DNA of 64,000 nt from contig JAFGBF010000024.1 in NCBI GenBank assembly GCA_016933255.1, positions 1-64,000 of the forward strand, given 5' to 3'. Positions 35,645-44,467 of this stretch are shown here, one piece after another. This DNA comes from Candidatus Krumholzibacteriota bacterium. GTDB lineage: Bacteria > Krumholzibacteriota > Krumholzibacteriia > Krumholzibacteriales > Krumholzibacteriaceae. Each line of letters begins with the position of its first letter. Position 1 is the first letter of the stretch. Below the pieces are notes generated by a model. It had not been told where the DNA came from. It ran no database searches and saw only the letters and a program-made list of their open reading frames with translations. The translations under genes and the position numbers were made by a program.

Positions 35645-37695
35645 CACTTGCCTCCTTTCTCGGCACGGAATAAGATTTCGCCCCACTCTTTCGCTTCGTC
35701 GAGGGTCTTTTTGAACCCTCCATATCCATCGGGGGGTATCTGCCTCCTTTTGATCTCTGCCCGCTGCGTGATGATCAGAGTTCCCTTTTCCATCCGGCTT
35801 GTCCCCCTGAATCCCGCATATGTCTCATCGACCAGATCTGAAGAGGGAGGATCGGCAACGCTGTATCCTTTCGGAAGCTGAATATTTTCAGTTCCTTCGA
35901 AAAGCTCGGTGTAATATAGAAATACGTCTGTCTCTCGCTTATCGCCCCACTCAGTCCTCGAAGGGCGGAAGAGTCTTACATTATTGAAGACTACCTGCAT
36001 CACCGGGCTCCTGAACTCTAAGCCGTCTGCGACCGGAAGAGCGAAACTGGCGATTCGATATTTGACCGTCATCCACATATCCGCGCTGAAGTCGTCTATC
36101 GGGTGATATTTGAGATTCAGGATCTCGACACGGCTGCTGATATTCGAAAGTAGCCTTGCGGCGGCAGTCTCTAGATCGCACTTGCGGCTGTAGTTGACTA
36201 TTCCGCGCAGACGGCTGTCCATGGCGCCCGAACCTGAAAATCTCAACTCTCCTTCAAGGGTTCCGTCCTTCAGAAGCTTTGCGTCGTTGACTATCCTGAG
36301 AGGCGACTCTTCCGGGGGGCTGTAGGCGATCCTCGAAAGCGGCTCTCCTTCCGGAGTGCCGACGAGATAATGCTGTTCTGCCTCGAGCAAAGACCAGATA
36401 TTATTATTGTAAGGCACCCATGTGGGATCGTACATCGTGAAAGACCCGTCAGCCTTCTTAAGGGCGCAGACGCAATGATTGAACTGATCGGCGGGAAGAT
36501 CGTCTATCCTGCTGCCCGCCATCGTCATGGCGGCAAAACTGTTCATATTCGCCGCCCTCATCATCGTGACGAGCATCCCTGCGATATCCTTGCAGACTCC
36601 GTGGCGCTGTTCGAATATCATGGCGCCCGGGTGCAGGGTAAAACCCTCTCCCTCACCCATCGTCTGCCCGCTGTAACGGATATTCTGAGCCACCCAGTGC
36701 AGGAGCACCCTGGCTTTCTTTTCTTCCGATCCATTCTCGACACCGGCTTCGCTGAAGATCTCGTCGACCTTCGCCTGTATATCCTCGGTCACATCGAACT
36801 GGTTCCTGTTGACGTCGAAGAACCATCTGCTCTTCGCCTCCCAGCTCTCGGCTGTCGCCATGACGACCTTCGGGACAAAATCGCTCCTGTCGGGCTGCCG
36901 GGGTTCCCGGACAGCAGCGGGCAGGTCGAGCCCCCACCAGGAATACTCATTATTTTCACTGGTAAACGAGGTGCTTGAATACAGAGGCCCGTTATATATC
37001 TCCGAATGGAGCCTCTTCTCAGGCGGGATGATCAGCGTATATTTTTTCTCGACAATCGGAGCATCATCTGCGAACAGGACTATATCGAAATACTCTCCCG
37101 GCATCGGAGGAATATATCTGTCGTCATCAGGCGCCTCTCCTGTTCCGCTTCCCTTGTCTCCGAGCAGAGCATATGTAAACCCCTTGCGGAAGAGTTTTAT
37201 CTCGATGCCGTCATTAATATTCAGTCTTGGAAGCTGGAGGGTCTTGATCCTGTCATTCCAGTAGATCGCGTACTGCGGCGCTGGAAGGTCATGTGCGTTC
37301 GACAGGTCTACCGGGATCTTTTTGCCGTCTCGGATGATATTGACCTCGCGCAGTTCTACATAGCTGCTCTGCGGGTCATAGTTCCACCTCAGCACCGACT
37401 GGCTGCGCTGGCCGGCGGGAGTAAGGACCTTCTGTATTATATAGCTGTCCGCATAGGTGACCCCTGACGGTTTCATATTATTTATCGTATGATCATAAAC
37501 GATCAGATATGCAGCGTTCCCGTGATCGGCAGCTACCCCCGCAGCTGCGATCCGGGAGAAGACATCGGGAGCCGCGCTGTCCCCCGGCGGCAGACCGGCT
37601 TCATCTGCAAAAGAGCCGGCCGGCTGAGCCGCGATTATTACAGTAAAGAGAACGGCAATCAGGCAATTCTTTCTTTTCACTCTTTCAGCAGACAC
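35644..37695 (-). CDS. Secreted DUF3857/transglutaminase-like protein, catalytic triad intact
   Basis: 683 residues from GTG 37695 (SD AGGAGG). Signal peptide to about residue 30 (AQPAGSFA). DUF3857 sandwich at 50-265, transglutaminase-like core at 320-430 with Cys368 in RHGVCKDIAGML, His407 in FNHCVCAL and Asp423 in MYDPTW, then a beta-rich C-terminus. Enzymes of this fold crosslink, deamidate or cleave peptides; bacterial secreted members are mostly uncharacterised. It is the first gene of a pair with a degenerate paralogue, suggesting a two-protein envelope complex. Confidence 0.85.
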   Translation of the reverse strand: MSAERVKRKNCLIAVLFTVIIAAQPAGSFADEAGLPPGDSAAPDVFSRIAAAGVAADHGNAAYLIVYDHTINNMKPSGVTYADSYIIQKVLTPAGQRSQSVLRWNYDPQSSYVELREVNIIRDGKKIPVDLSNAHDLPAPQYAIYWNDRIKTLQLPRLNINDGIEIKLFRKGFTYALLGDKGSGTGEAPDDDRYIPPMPGEYFDIVLFADDAPIVEKKYTLIIPPEKRLHSEIYNGPLYSSTSFTSENNEYSWWGLDLPAAVREPRQPDRSDFVPKVVMATAESWEAKSRWFFDVNRNQFDVTEDIQAKVDEIFSEAGVENGSEEKKARVLLHWVAQNIRYSGQTMGEGEGFTLHPGAMIFEQRHGVCKDIAGMLVTMMRAANMNSFAAMTMAGSRIDDLPADQFNHCVCALKKADGSFTMYDPTWVPYNNNIWSLLEAEQHYLVGTPEGEPLSRIAYSPPEESPLRIVNDAKLLKDGTLEGELRFSGSGAMDSRLRGIVNYSRKCDLETAAARLLSNISSRVEILNLKYHPIDDFSADMWMTVKYRIASFALPVADGLEFRSPVMQVVFNNVRLFRPSRTEWGDKRETDVFLYYTELFEGTENIQLPKGYSVADPPSSDLVDETYAGFRGTSRMEKGTLIITQRAEIKRRQIPPDGYGGFKKTLDEAKEWGEILFRAEKGGK

Positions 37696-37830
37696 CTCTA
37701 CCTCCTGTCTGTAATGTCTTATCGATCGATCTTATCGTGCCGCGCCACAAAATCCGCGGTAAGGACCCATCGTAGGGGATTTGGCCGGATGTGTCAAGAC
37801 AGCCCGATCAGGGAATAACCGGCGGCGGGG

Positions 37831-37940
37831 ATCGAAAAATCAGGCTCTCCCGGCAAAACCGATCTACCGGTATTATGCGGCAGTTATCGAAAAAGCGGGC
37901 TCTCCCGTCCATACAGACCTATCGGTATTGTAAGGTGTTG
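37831..37940 (+). repeat. Imperfect tandem duplication, 2 x 55 bp
   Basis: 37831-37885 and 37886-37940 align without gaps at about 40 of 55 positions; shared blocks are ATCGAAAAA, GGCTCTCCCG and CGGTATT. The unit length is not a multiple of 3. It lies at or just upstream of the start of the dCTP deaminase-like gene and may have duplicated a promoter or leader. Confidence 0.65.
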
Positions 37941-38378
37941 ACGCAATACCCCCTGACCGCCAAAGAGATCATCTTCTGGAAGGAAGAGACCGATGAGACA
38001 GGCAAGCATGACCTGTCGAGATCAGGAAAAGATTATATCTTCTCGGCCAGGGAATACGCCCTCGCTGTAGTCCGGGAAAAGATCATTCTTCCCGATGGAT
38101 TAGTGGGCAGGTTCATTCCGATGTCAGGATTGATAGAAAAGGGGTTCAGCATAACGGCTGGAAAACTCGATCCGCACTATGGAAGGGGCGGGGAAGAGAT
38201 CCGCTTCGGCCTAAGCAACCTCAGAGGAGCGGCGAACAGATATGACAGGAGCTCGCCGCTGGCATATATCGAGTTCTTCGATCTCAGGGGACTCAAATCC
38301 TCGAAGGTCATGATGACAGGTTATGATGAATTGATCAGGTATATGAGAAGATCGGACGACAAGATCAGAAACCTGTAG
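37875..38378 (+). CDS. dCTP deaminase / dUTPase-like fold protein
   Basis: Up to 167 residues from ATG 37875; start uncertain. GTG 37791 and GTG 37935 are in frame and none has a good SD; similarity seems to begin at VLTQYPLTAKEI. The core REYALAVVREKIILPDGLVGRFIPMSGLIEKGFSITAGKLDPHYGRGGEEIRFGLSN follows the Dcd/dUTPase pattern: a trimer-forming beta-barrel with the SGL and AG-x-LDP-x-Y motifs. The characteristic dUTPase C-terminal P-loop motif is not seen. It could be a nucleotide hydrolase or a nucleotide-binding relative. It lies before clpB, with a separate promoter between them. Confidence 0.6.
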   Translation: MRQLSKKRALPSIQTYRYCKVLTQYPLTAKEIIFWKEETDETGKHDLSRSGKDYIFSAREYALAVVREKIILPDGLVGRFIPMSGLIEKGFSITAGKLDPHYGRGGEEIRFGLSNLRGAANRYDRSSPLAYIEFFDLRGLKSSKVMMTGYDELIRYMRRSDDKIRNL

Positions 38379-38394
38379 AACTGACATATTGGCA

Positions 38395-38423
38395 TTTACC
38401 TTCCCCTCAATTCATGACATAAT
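38395..38423 (+). promoter_or_regulatory. Promoter of clpB
   Basis: TTTACC (38395-38400), 17 bases, CATAAT (38418-38423). The leader would be about 125 bases. No CIRCE element or sigma-32-like box was recognised. Confidence 0.45.
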
Positions 38424-38556
38424 GGCGCTATCATATGGAAAAAAGATCGGCACGCACTTCCCGTCAGATCAGGCAATTGATTAGATTGCGGGCCGTTACA
38501 CACGCGACACCATACTGGCACGGATACTGCGATTACCTCAGCGAAAAGGAGCAGTC

Positions 38557-41148
38557 ATGTCGATCATGGATAGATTTACGGTAAAAGCACAGGAAGCGAT
38601 CGCCGCCGCGAGCGATTCGGCATCCCGAAGAAAAAATACAGAGATCGAACCGGTGCATCTCCTCGATGCGCTTGCAGGGCAGAAGGATGGAATAGTAATT
38701 CCTCTCCTTGAAAAGATGGGGGCGAACGTACCGCTGCTGGTCTCGTCTGTCGAGAGAGCCCTCTCATCATCCCCAAGAATAGAAAAAGGGATCACGGATC
38801 CCCGTCCGTCTATCGAACTCCAGGAGGTATTCAGCGATGCCATGGCTGAAGCCGACGGGATGAAAGATGATTATGTAAGCAGTGAACATCTTCTGCTGGC
38901 CATGACCGCAGTAAAGTATTCGACTGGCAGGATCCTCTCCTCGGCAGGAGTCGACCGCGAACAGATGATGAAAGCTCTTGAATCGGTCAGGGGATCTCAA
39001 AGCGTAAAAGACCAGAATGCCGAGAGCACATACAGAGCTCTCGAGCGGTTTACTACCGACCTTGTACGGCTTGCCAGACAGGGAAAACTCGACCCCGTGA
39101 TCGGAAGGGACGAGGAGATAAGGCGTGTGAGCCAGGTCCTCTCGAGGCGCACAAAAAACAATCCCGTTCTCATAGGTGAGCCTGGCGTTGGAAAGACCGC
39201 GATCGTGGAAGGTCTTGCCCTGAGGATCGCAGGGGGCGAAGTACCCGAGAATATGAAGGATAAAAGGCTTCTCGCTCTCGATATGGGAGCGCTCGTTGCA
39301 GGAGCGAAATTCCGGGGAGAATTCGAAGAAAGATTCAAAGCGGTACTTAAAGAAGTAACGGAATCAGGCGGCAATATTATCCTGTTCATCGACGAACTTC
39401 ACACTCTTGTCGGAGCCGGGGCCGCTGAAGGGGCGATAGACGCGTCGAATATGATAAAGCCTGCCCTGGCCCGCGGCGAACTGCGCTGCGTCGGGGCAAC
39501 GACTCTTGATGAATACCGGAAATACATAGAAAAAGATGCCGCTCTCGAGCGCAGGTTCCAGAATGTGCTGATAAGCGAACCGTCGGTCGAGGAAACGATA
39601 GGTATCCTCAGGGGGCTGAAAGAAAAATATGAGGTCCATCACGGCGTGAGGATAATCGATTCCGCGCTCATTGCCGCGGCGACCCTTTCCAACAGATATA
39701 TTACGTCGAGGTTCCTTCCCGACAAGGCTATCGATCTGATCGACGAGGCCGCTTCCGGGCTAAGGATGGAAATGGACAGCGTCCCTCTTGAACTCGCCGA
39801 GTTGCAGGACAGGATAACTCAGCTGGAGATCGAGAAGAGAGCGCTCGAAAAGGAAAAAAAGAAGGAAAAGGTCAAGACACGCATCGATGAGGTGAAAAAG
39901 ATCCTGGCTGAACTGAACGAGCAGGGATCTGCGATAAGAGCCAGATGGGAAAATGAAAAATCAATCGTCAGCTCGATCCGGAAGATCCAGGAAGAACTCG
40001 ACCGGGCAAGGACCGAGGAACAGCTCTCGGAACGAGCCGGAAAACTCGAGAGAGTCGCCGAACTCAGGTATGGAGTGATCGTCGAACTCGAAAAAAAGCT
40101 GAAGACGGCGAGAGAAGAGTTCGGAAAACTGGAAGAGTCCGGGCGCCAGCTGATCCGTGAAGAGGTCACAGAGGATGATATCGCCTCTATAGTCAGCAAA
40201 TGGACCGGGATCCCAGTCAACAGGATGGTAGAAGAAGAGAAAAACAAGATAATCAATCTTGAAAAAAGACTTTCTCTCAGGGTCATAGGCCAGGACAGCG
40301 CTATCGAAGCGGTGAGCAACGCTGTACGGCGTTCCAGAGCGGGGCTTCATGATCCGAACCAGCCGCTTGGTTCATTTATCTTTCTCGGCCCGACCGGCGT
40401 AGGAAAGACCGAACTTGCAAAGGCGCTTGCGCAGCAGCTGTTTGACGATGAAAAAGCGATCGTCAGGATCGATATGTCAGAGTTTATGGAAAGGCATTCG
40501 GTCTCAAGGCTTCTTGGAGCTCCTCCGGGTTATGTCGGGTATGACGAAGGTGGATATCTGACCGAGGCGGTGCGCAGGAATCCATATTCGGTAATACTCT
40601 TTGACGAGATCGAAAAGGCGCACCCCGATGTCTTCAACGTCCTCCTCCAGCTGCTCGACGAAGGGCGCCTTACCGATTCACAGGGTCACACGGTCGACTT
40701 CAGAAATACTATCGTGATCATGACTTCGAACCTCGGGAGCAGATATTTTTCAGAGAGGGAGAAGTTCGGCCAGGATGAGATCAGGGAGAAGATGCTCTCT
40801 TCGCTGAGAGAGTTTTTCAGGCCGGAGTTCCTCAACAGGATCGACGAGGTCATCATATTCGATTTTCTCTCAAAGGCAAATCTCGCCGGTATCGTAAAAC
40901 TTCAGGTCGCGCTCGTTAACGACCGTTTGAAAGAGAACGGAATCACGCTGAAACTATCTCCGGAGCTGCTGGAAGAACTCACCACTGAGGGGTACGATCC
41001 CCAGTTCGGAGCGAGGCCTTTGAAACGGCTTATCCAGAAGATGATCCTGGATCCTCTCTCCAGAAGACTGCTGGAAAACGGGATAAAGCCGGGAACGACT
41101 CTGCTCGCAGAGTGGAAAGACGGCAGGATCACCTTCAAAAAGAAATAA
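38557..41148 (+). CDS. clpB: ClpB disaggregase (AAA+ chaperone)
   Basis: 863 residues, normal ClpB length. N-terminal double Clp-N repeat (residues 1-150: [28 protein letters not shown]). NBD1 has Walker [10 protein letters not shown] and Walker [10 protein letters not shown] long coiled-coil middle domain at about 410-530 ([19 protein letters not shown]) distinguishes ClpB from ClpA/ClpC. NBD2 has [23 protein letters not shown] and the sensor-2 [10 protein letters not shown]. There is no LGF/IGL loop for ClpP. It works with DnaK to dissolve heat-denatured aggregates. SD AAAAGGAG precedes the ATG. Confidence 0.97.
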   Translation: MSIMDRFTVKAQEAIAAASDSASRRKNTEIEPVHLLDALAGQKDGIVIPLLEKMGANVPLLVSSVERALSSSPRIEKGITDPRPSIELQEVFSDAMAEADGMKDDYVSSEHLLLAMTAVKYSTGRILSSAGVDREQMMKALESVRGSQSVKDQNAESTYRALERFTTDLVRLARQGKLDPVIGRDEEIRRVSQVLSRRTKNNPVLIGEPGVGKTAIVEGLALRIAGGEVPENMKDKRLLALDMGALVAGAKFRGEFEERFKAVLKEVTESGGNIILFIDELHTLVGAGAAEGAIDASNMIKPALARGELRCVGATTLDEYRKYIEKDAALERRFQNVLISEPSVEETIGILRGLKEKYEVHHGVRIIDSALIAAATLSNRYITSRFLPDKAIDLIDEAASGLRMEMDSVPLELAELQDRITQLEIEKRALEKEKKKEKVKTRIDEVKKILAELNEQGSAIRARWENEKSIVSSIRKIQEELDRARTEEQLSERAGKLERVAELRYGVIVELEKKLKTAREEFGKLEESGRQLIREEVTEDDIASIVSKWTGIPVNRMVEEEKNKIINLEKRLSLRVIGQDSAIEAVSNAVRRSRAGLHDPNQPLGSFIFLGPTGVGKTELAKALAQQLFDDEKAIVRIDMSEFMERHSVSRLLGAPPGYVGYDEGGYLTEAVRRNPYSVILFDEIEKAHPDVFNVLLQLLDEGRLTDSQGHTVDFRNTIVIMTSNLGSRYFSEREKFGQDEIREKMLSSLREFFRPEFLNRIDEVIIFDFLSKANLAGIVKLQVALVNDRLKENGITLKLSPELLEELTTEGYDPQFGARPLKRLIQKMILDPLSRRLLENGIKPGTTLLAEWKDGRITFKKK

Positions 41149-41233
41149 TATCTGACTGCCCGCCAGGCGCGGGATCTGTTTCGGGATCGATCTCGCAAAA
41201 GAAGCAACATCTGCCTTCCCGGCCGTCAACTGC

Positions 41234-42178
41234 CTATTTCGGGATCGACCGCGCTACCCTGAACCCGCCCCAGCTGAACGCCAGATACGGGAATCCCTTC
41301 CCGCGCGAGGAGACGACCTCCTGATATATCGAGCATCCGAACCCAGCGTCGCGGCATGCGCGCATCTCTCCCGATGGCGGTCCGGCAGGATCATCGGACG
41401 GGCTTCTTTCATACCAGTCCGAATACCAGTCCCAGCACCACTCATATACATTTCCGCTGATACCGTAAATACCGCAAATATTCGGAGCGAAAGTATCTAC
41501 CGGCGCCGTCCACGCGTACCCGTCGTCATACCCCTCCCAGTAATTGCTGATCCCCCATTGCCTGTGGGCAGCTTCATCGCGGGTATTGCCCGCCGGTTTT
41601 CCATCGGTCATCGGTATGCTGTCGCCCCAGACGTACTTCATATCCATTCCCCTGCTCCTGCCCGCGTACTCCCATTCCGCTTCGGTCGCGAGCCTGTAAC
41701 CATCTGCTTCCCGGTTCCAGATCACGGTAGAGTCGGCTCCTACCTCGTAGCATGGGTCAAGCCCCTCCTCGGCGCTCCTCCAGTTGCAGTAAGCGATCGC
41801 GTCCCACCAGCTGACACAGACCACAGGGTGCCTGTCATGCTGCCTGAAGTATGGATTCTTCCAGCTTCCATCCCCGGGTTTTGCTACCTTTTTCCCTATG
41901 AAGACAGAGGCATTACCGAGCCTTTCGGCCGTTGTGACATATCCGGTTTTTTCCGCGAATTCCCTGAACTGCCCGACCGTCACTTCATGTCTGCCGAAGT
42001 AATATGACCCCAGCCTTACCTTATGCAGAAACGATTCATCCGGGTCAGCCGTATCATACCTGTTTCCCATCACAAAGCTTCCCCCCTCTATAAAAACCAG
42101 GTCTCCGCTGACCGCAGCGGGCTTTGAACATCCAGCTGCAACGAAAAAGGCGAAAGCAGCAAAAAGGTATGATCTCAC
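41234..42178 (-). CDS. SUMF1/FGE-like lipoprotein
   Basis: 314 residues; lipoprotein signal with Cys17 (FFVAAGC). SUMF1-type C-lectin-like fold through the rest: VFIEGGSFVMGNRYDTADPDESFLHKVRLGSYYFGRHEVTVGQFREFAEKTGY, HPVVCVSWWDAIAYCNWRS, YRLATEAEWEYAGR, GISGNVYEWCWDWYSDWY, GGFRVAR. This family includes formylglycine-generating enzymes, but many secreted members only bind sulfated or other ligands. Whether the two catalytic cysteines of true FGE are present cannot be decided by eye. There is no sulfatase next door in the same operon; a phosphodiesterase lies 2.3 kb away. Function uncertain. Confidence 0.87.
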   Translation of the reverse strand: MRSYLFAAFAFFVAAGCSKPAAVSGDLVFIEGGSFVMGNRYDTADPDESFLHKVRLGSYYFGRHEVTVGQFREFAEKTGYVTTAERLGNASVFIGKKVAKPGDGSWKNPYFRQHDRHPVVCVSWWDAIAYCNWRSAEEGLDPCYEVGADSTVIWNREADGYRLATEAEWEYAGRSRGMDMKYVWGDSIPMTDGKPAGNTRDEAAHRQWGISNYWEGYDDGYAWTAPVDTFAPNICGIYGISGNVYEWCWDWYSDWYERSPSDDPAGPPSGEMRACRDAGFGCSIYQEVVSSRGKGFPYLAFSWGGFRVARSIPK

Positions 42179-42254
42179 GATAGTCCCCCCTGTAGATCAG
42201 TAAACATCGATTATGCTTATTGATCTATTAAACACCATCTATAGAAATTCTGTT

Positions 42255-43415
42255 TCAACTATTTCGGTGAGGCTTTAAAAAAATCACAAAGAGGACAGAC
42301 CCCGCCGCGATGAACGCTGATGCCTTGAAAGTCGGTTCCAGGCCGAATCTGTCGGAGGCGATCCCGACAAGAAGTATCATGAGTGAACTCAGCATGAAAT
42401 TCAGGGTCATATATATGCCATTTATAAATGACATCCTGTTCGAATCGATATCATGCACAAGAGCGAGCAGGACGGGGCCGCTCGCAAAAAGAAACAGCCC
42501 TGTCACGATCAGCACAGGTATGGCGAACCTCGCGTCGAGAGTCATGAAAAGCCACATCAGCACAGGATTTACCGCAGATATTATGAGAAGGGTCTTCTTT
42601 CTTCCTATTCTGTCGGAAATTATCCCGGCAAGGAATGTGCCTCCCGCTCCGGAGAGCTGAAGCACCGAAAGAGAGATCCCGGCGAGCCAAAGGGAGGCTC
42701 CTTTCGAGGTGAGATACGTCGGAAGATAGATCGTCAATGCCGATTTCATAGCGGCCCTGCAGAAAAATATCCCTGTCACGGAGATAAAAAACGGCAGTAG
42801 ACTGACAAAGACCTTCCGCGCGCCCCCATCTCCCTTTTCCTCCGGTTCTCTCTCGATCGAAATATCTTTTAACATGAAGAAAAGTATGACAGAGGCGGCA
42901 ACGCCAAACGGAACCAGGCGATACGTCCCCTCCATACCCCACAGGGAAATCGACCCGAGAATCACCAGCGGGCCCAGAGTTCGCGCCAGCTCTCCGCCAA
43001 GCATATAGAAACTCATTCCCCTGCCGATCCTCCCGACCGATAGATGCTTGATCATCACGGGAGCCGTCACATGAAAAAGCGACGAGCTCACACCTGAGAC
43101 AAGCATGAGGACTGAAAGGAAGATATATCCCGGCGCGATACCTATCAGGCTCATCAGAACAGCGGTAAGGCCCGGCGTCACTATGATTATATATCTGATA
43201 GATATCCTGTCGGCCACGAGGCCGAGAAACGGATTTGCAAGAGAAGGGAGCCTTCTGAATATATCGAGAAGACCCGCCATAAAGACGCTTAGAGCAAATT
43301 TATCAATAAGAACGGGAAGTATCGGAGCGAGAAAGGAAGTCGGAATATCATGCACAAGATGGGCAAGGGAGACAGTCAACATCTTGCTGTTACTGTTTTT
43401 TCGGTTATCTTTCAT
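42255..43415 (-). CDS. Major facilitator superfamily transporter (fosmidomycin-resistance-like)
   Basis: 386 residues from ATG 43415. The longer reading from GTG 43442 would start inside a terminator hairpin (43435-43466), so it is rejected; SD support is weak. Twelve predicted helices, with the MFS loop motif LVADRISIRYIII between helices 2 and 3 and its repeat GIISDRIGRKKTLLII in the second half. The N-terminus SLAHLVHDIPTSFLAPILPVL matches the Fsr group. It is a proton-coupled exporter of a small molecule; the substrate is unknown. It is transcribed away from the rubredoxin-ferritin operon. Confidence 0.85.
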   Translation of the reverse strand: MKDNRKNSNSKMLTVSLAHLVHDIPTSFLAPILPVLIDKFALSVFMAGLLDIFRRLPSLANPFLGLVADRISIRYIIIVTPGLTAVLMSLIGIAPGYIFLSVLMLVSGVSSSLFHVTAPVMIKHLSVGRIGRGMSFYMLGGELARTLGPLVILGSISLWGMEGTYRLVPFGVAASVILFFMLKDISIEREPEEKGDGGARKVFVSLLPFFISVTGIFFCRAAMKSALTIYLPTYLTSKGASLWLAGISLSVLQLSGAGGTFLAGIISDRIGRKKTLLIISAVNPVLMWLFMTLDARFAIPVLIVTGLFLFASGPVLLALVHDIDSNRMSFINGIYMTLNFMLSSLMILLVGIASDRFGLEPTFKASAFIAAGSVLFVIFLKPHRNS

Positions 43416-43434
43416 ATCATGTCGGAAAACAAAG

Positions 43435-43466
43435 ACCGTCACCGCACGTTTTCATGCGGTGACGGT
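43435..43466 (-). terminator. Rho-independent terminator of the rubredoxin/ferritin-like operon
   Basis: Perfect 12-bp stem: ACCGTCACCGCA (43435-43446) with TGCGGTGACGGT (43455-43466), 8-base loop. On the minus strand it is followed by CTTTGTTTT. It sits about 95 bases after the ferritin-like stop. Confidence 0.85.
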
Positions 43467-43561
43467 ACAAGGCATAATCAAAAAACCACCCTGCCACAAT
43501 CCGCCCCGAACCGGCTCCGCAGCTTGCCTGAAAGAGCGCCGGCCAGGAGAGTCAGCCCCGG

Positions 43562-44053
43562 TTACGAGATCTTTTTGATCTCTTTGGCTATTCTGATCAC
43601 ATGTTTCTGTTCCTCGGCGATCAGAAGATCGATCTTGTCCTGGCCGAGGTCCTCTCTCGTCATCGATTTCATCATGGAGAAGAAGAGGATCGTGTCTTTT
43701 TCAAAAGTCAGCGCAGCCTTCAGTGCTGCTACCGCATCCTTCGCGTTCTCAGCGGCCTGCTCCGCCTCTCTCACGCTGGAAAACAGGCGCGACTTGACAA
43801 GCGCATCGAGATAGAGCTCGTTGACCCCATCCGAATCTATTACAGTCGGAGCTGCCATATCTCCGCTAAGCTCTTCCCGCAGCTGCTTGAAAGTCTCCCA
43901 GTGGGTCTTTTCTTCTCCCGCGAGATATTCAAAGACTTTTTTCACTTCGGGCTCTGACGCTAGTTCGGCAGCCTTGTTATAGTATGCCTCGCCGTTTTTC
44001 TCGACATCCATTCCCATCTCGTATACTTCATCAGCATTGAAAGTAATACCCAT
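43562..44053 (-). CDS. Ferritin-like / rubrerythrin-type diiron protein
   Basis: 163 residues; SD GGAGGG. Ligand motifs: GMDVEKNGEAYYNKA, AGEEKTHWETF, ALTFEKDTILFFSMM and AEEQKHVIRIAKEI. The middle loop (residues 65-110) is longer than in simple erythrins. It sits 30 bases downstream of a rubredoxin gene, which would supply the electrons that full rubrerythrins draw from their own rubredoxin domain. Likely peroxide reductase in the cytosol. Confidence 0.88.
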   Translation of the reverse strand: MGITFNADEVYEMGMDVEKNGEAYYNKAAELASEPEVKKVFEYLAGEEKTHWETFKQLREELSGDMAAPTVIDSDGVNELYLDALVKSRLFSSVREAEQAAENAKDAVAALKAALTFEKDTILFFSMMKSMTREDLGQDKIDLLIAEEQKHVIRIAKEIKKIS

Positions 44054-44083
44054 AAGAGCCCTCCCTCGCCATGATTTGAACTT

Positions 44084-44251
44084 CAGGCTGAATCAAACTT
44101 TTTCAAACATTTCTTTTCCGACACCGCAATCCGGGCAGACCCAATCGTCTGGAAGATCGTTGAACGATGTGCCGGGTTCGACTCCGGCATCGGGATCACC
44201 GACTGCCGGATCATAGATGTAGTCGCAGATAGTACATTTCCATTTTTCCAT
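44084..44251 (-). CDS. Rubredoxin
   Basis: 55 residues. [15 protein letters not shown]...[21 protein letters not shown] gives the complete rubredoxin fold with the two iron knuckles Cys6/Cys9 and Cys39/Cys42, the YIYDP-x-GDP and LPDDWVCP blocks. It is a one-electron carrier in the cytosol. SD AAGGAGG is 6 bases before the ATG. First gene of an operon with the ferritin-like protein, driven by the promoter at 44273-44301. Confidence 0.97.
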
Positions 44252-44272
44252 TTCCGCCTCCTTGTGAAGCAA

Positions 44273-44301
44273 AATTTAACCTAAACGCCGCTTTTTGTCC
44301 A
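44273..44301 (-). promoter_or_regulatory. Promoter of the rubredoxin operon
   Basis: Minus strand TGGACA (44301-44296), 17 bases, TAAATT (44278-44273). Start about 15-20 bases before the rubredoxin ATG; the SD is inside this short leader. Confidence 0.6.
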
Positions 44302-44467
44302 TACCAAACCGGAAAAATCCCGGCCCGGAAAACCAATGACGCAGAAAAACCCCTGAAAATACTGTAACTTCTCTACAACTCTGATAGTTACGGTCAGGAT
44401 GCCTCCCGGCCTTTCTCGACATCTGCCGTGATTTTGCTGCTAAACGGCCGGGGGATCGTTTTATAGA

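Noticed and set aside
37831-37940. Start of a CRISPR-like array
   Set aside because: Only two units, adjacent with no spacer, about 73 percent identical.
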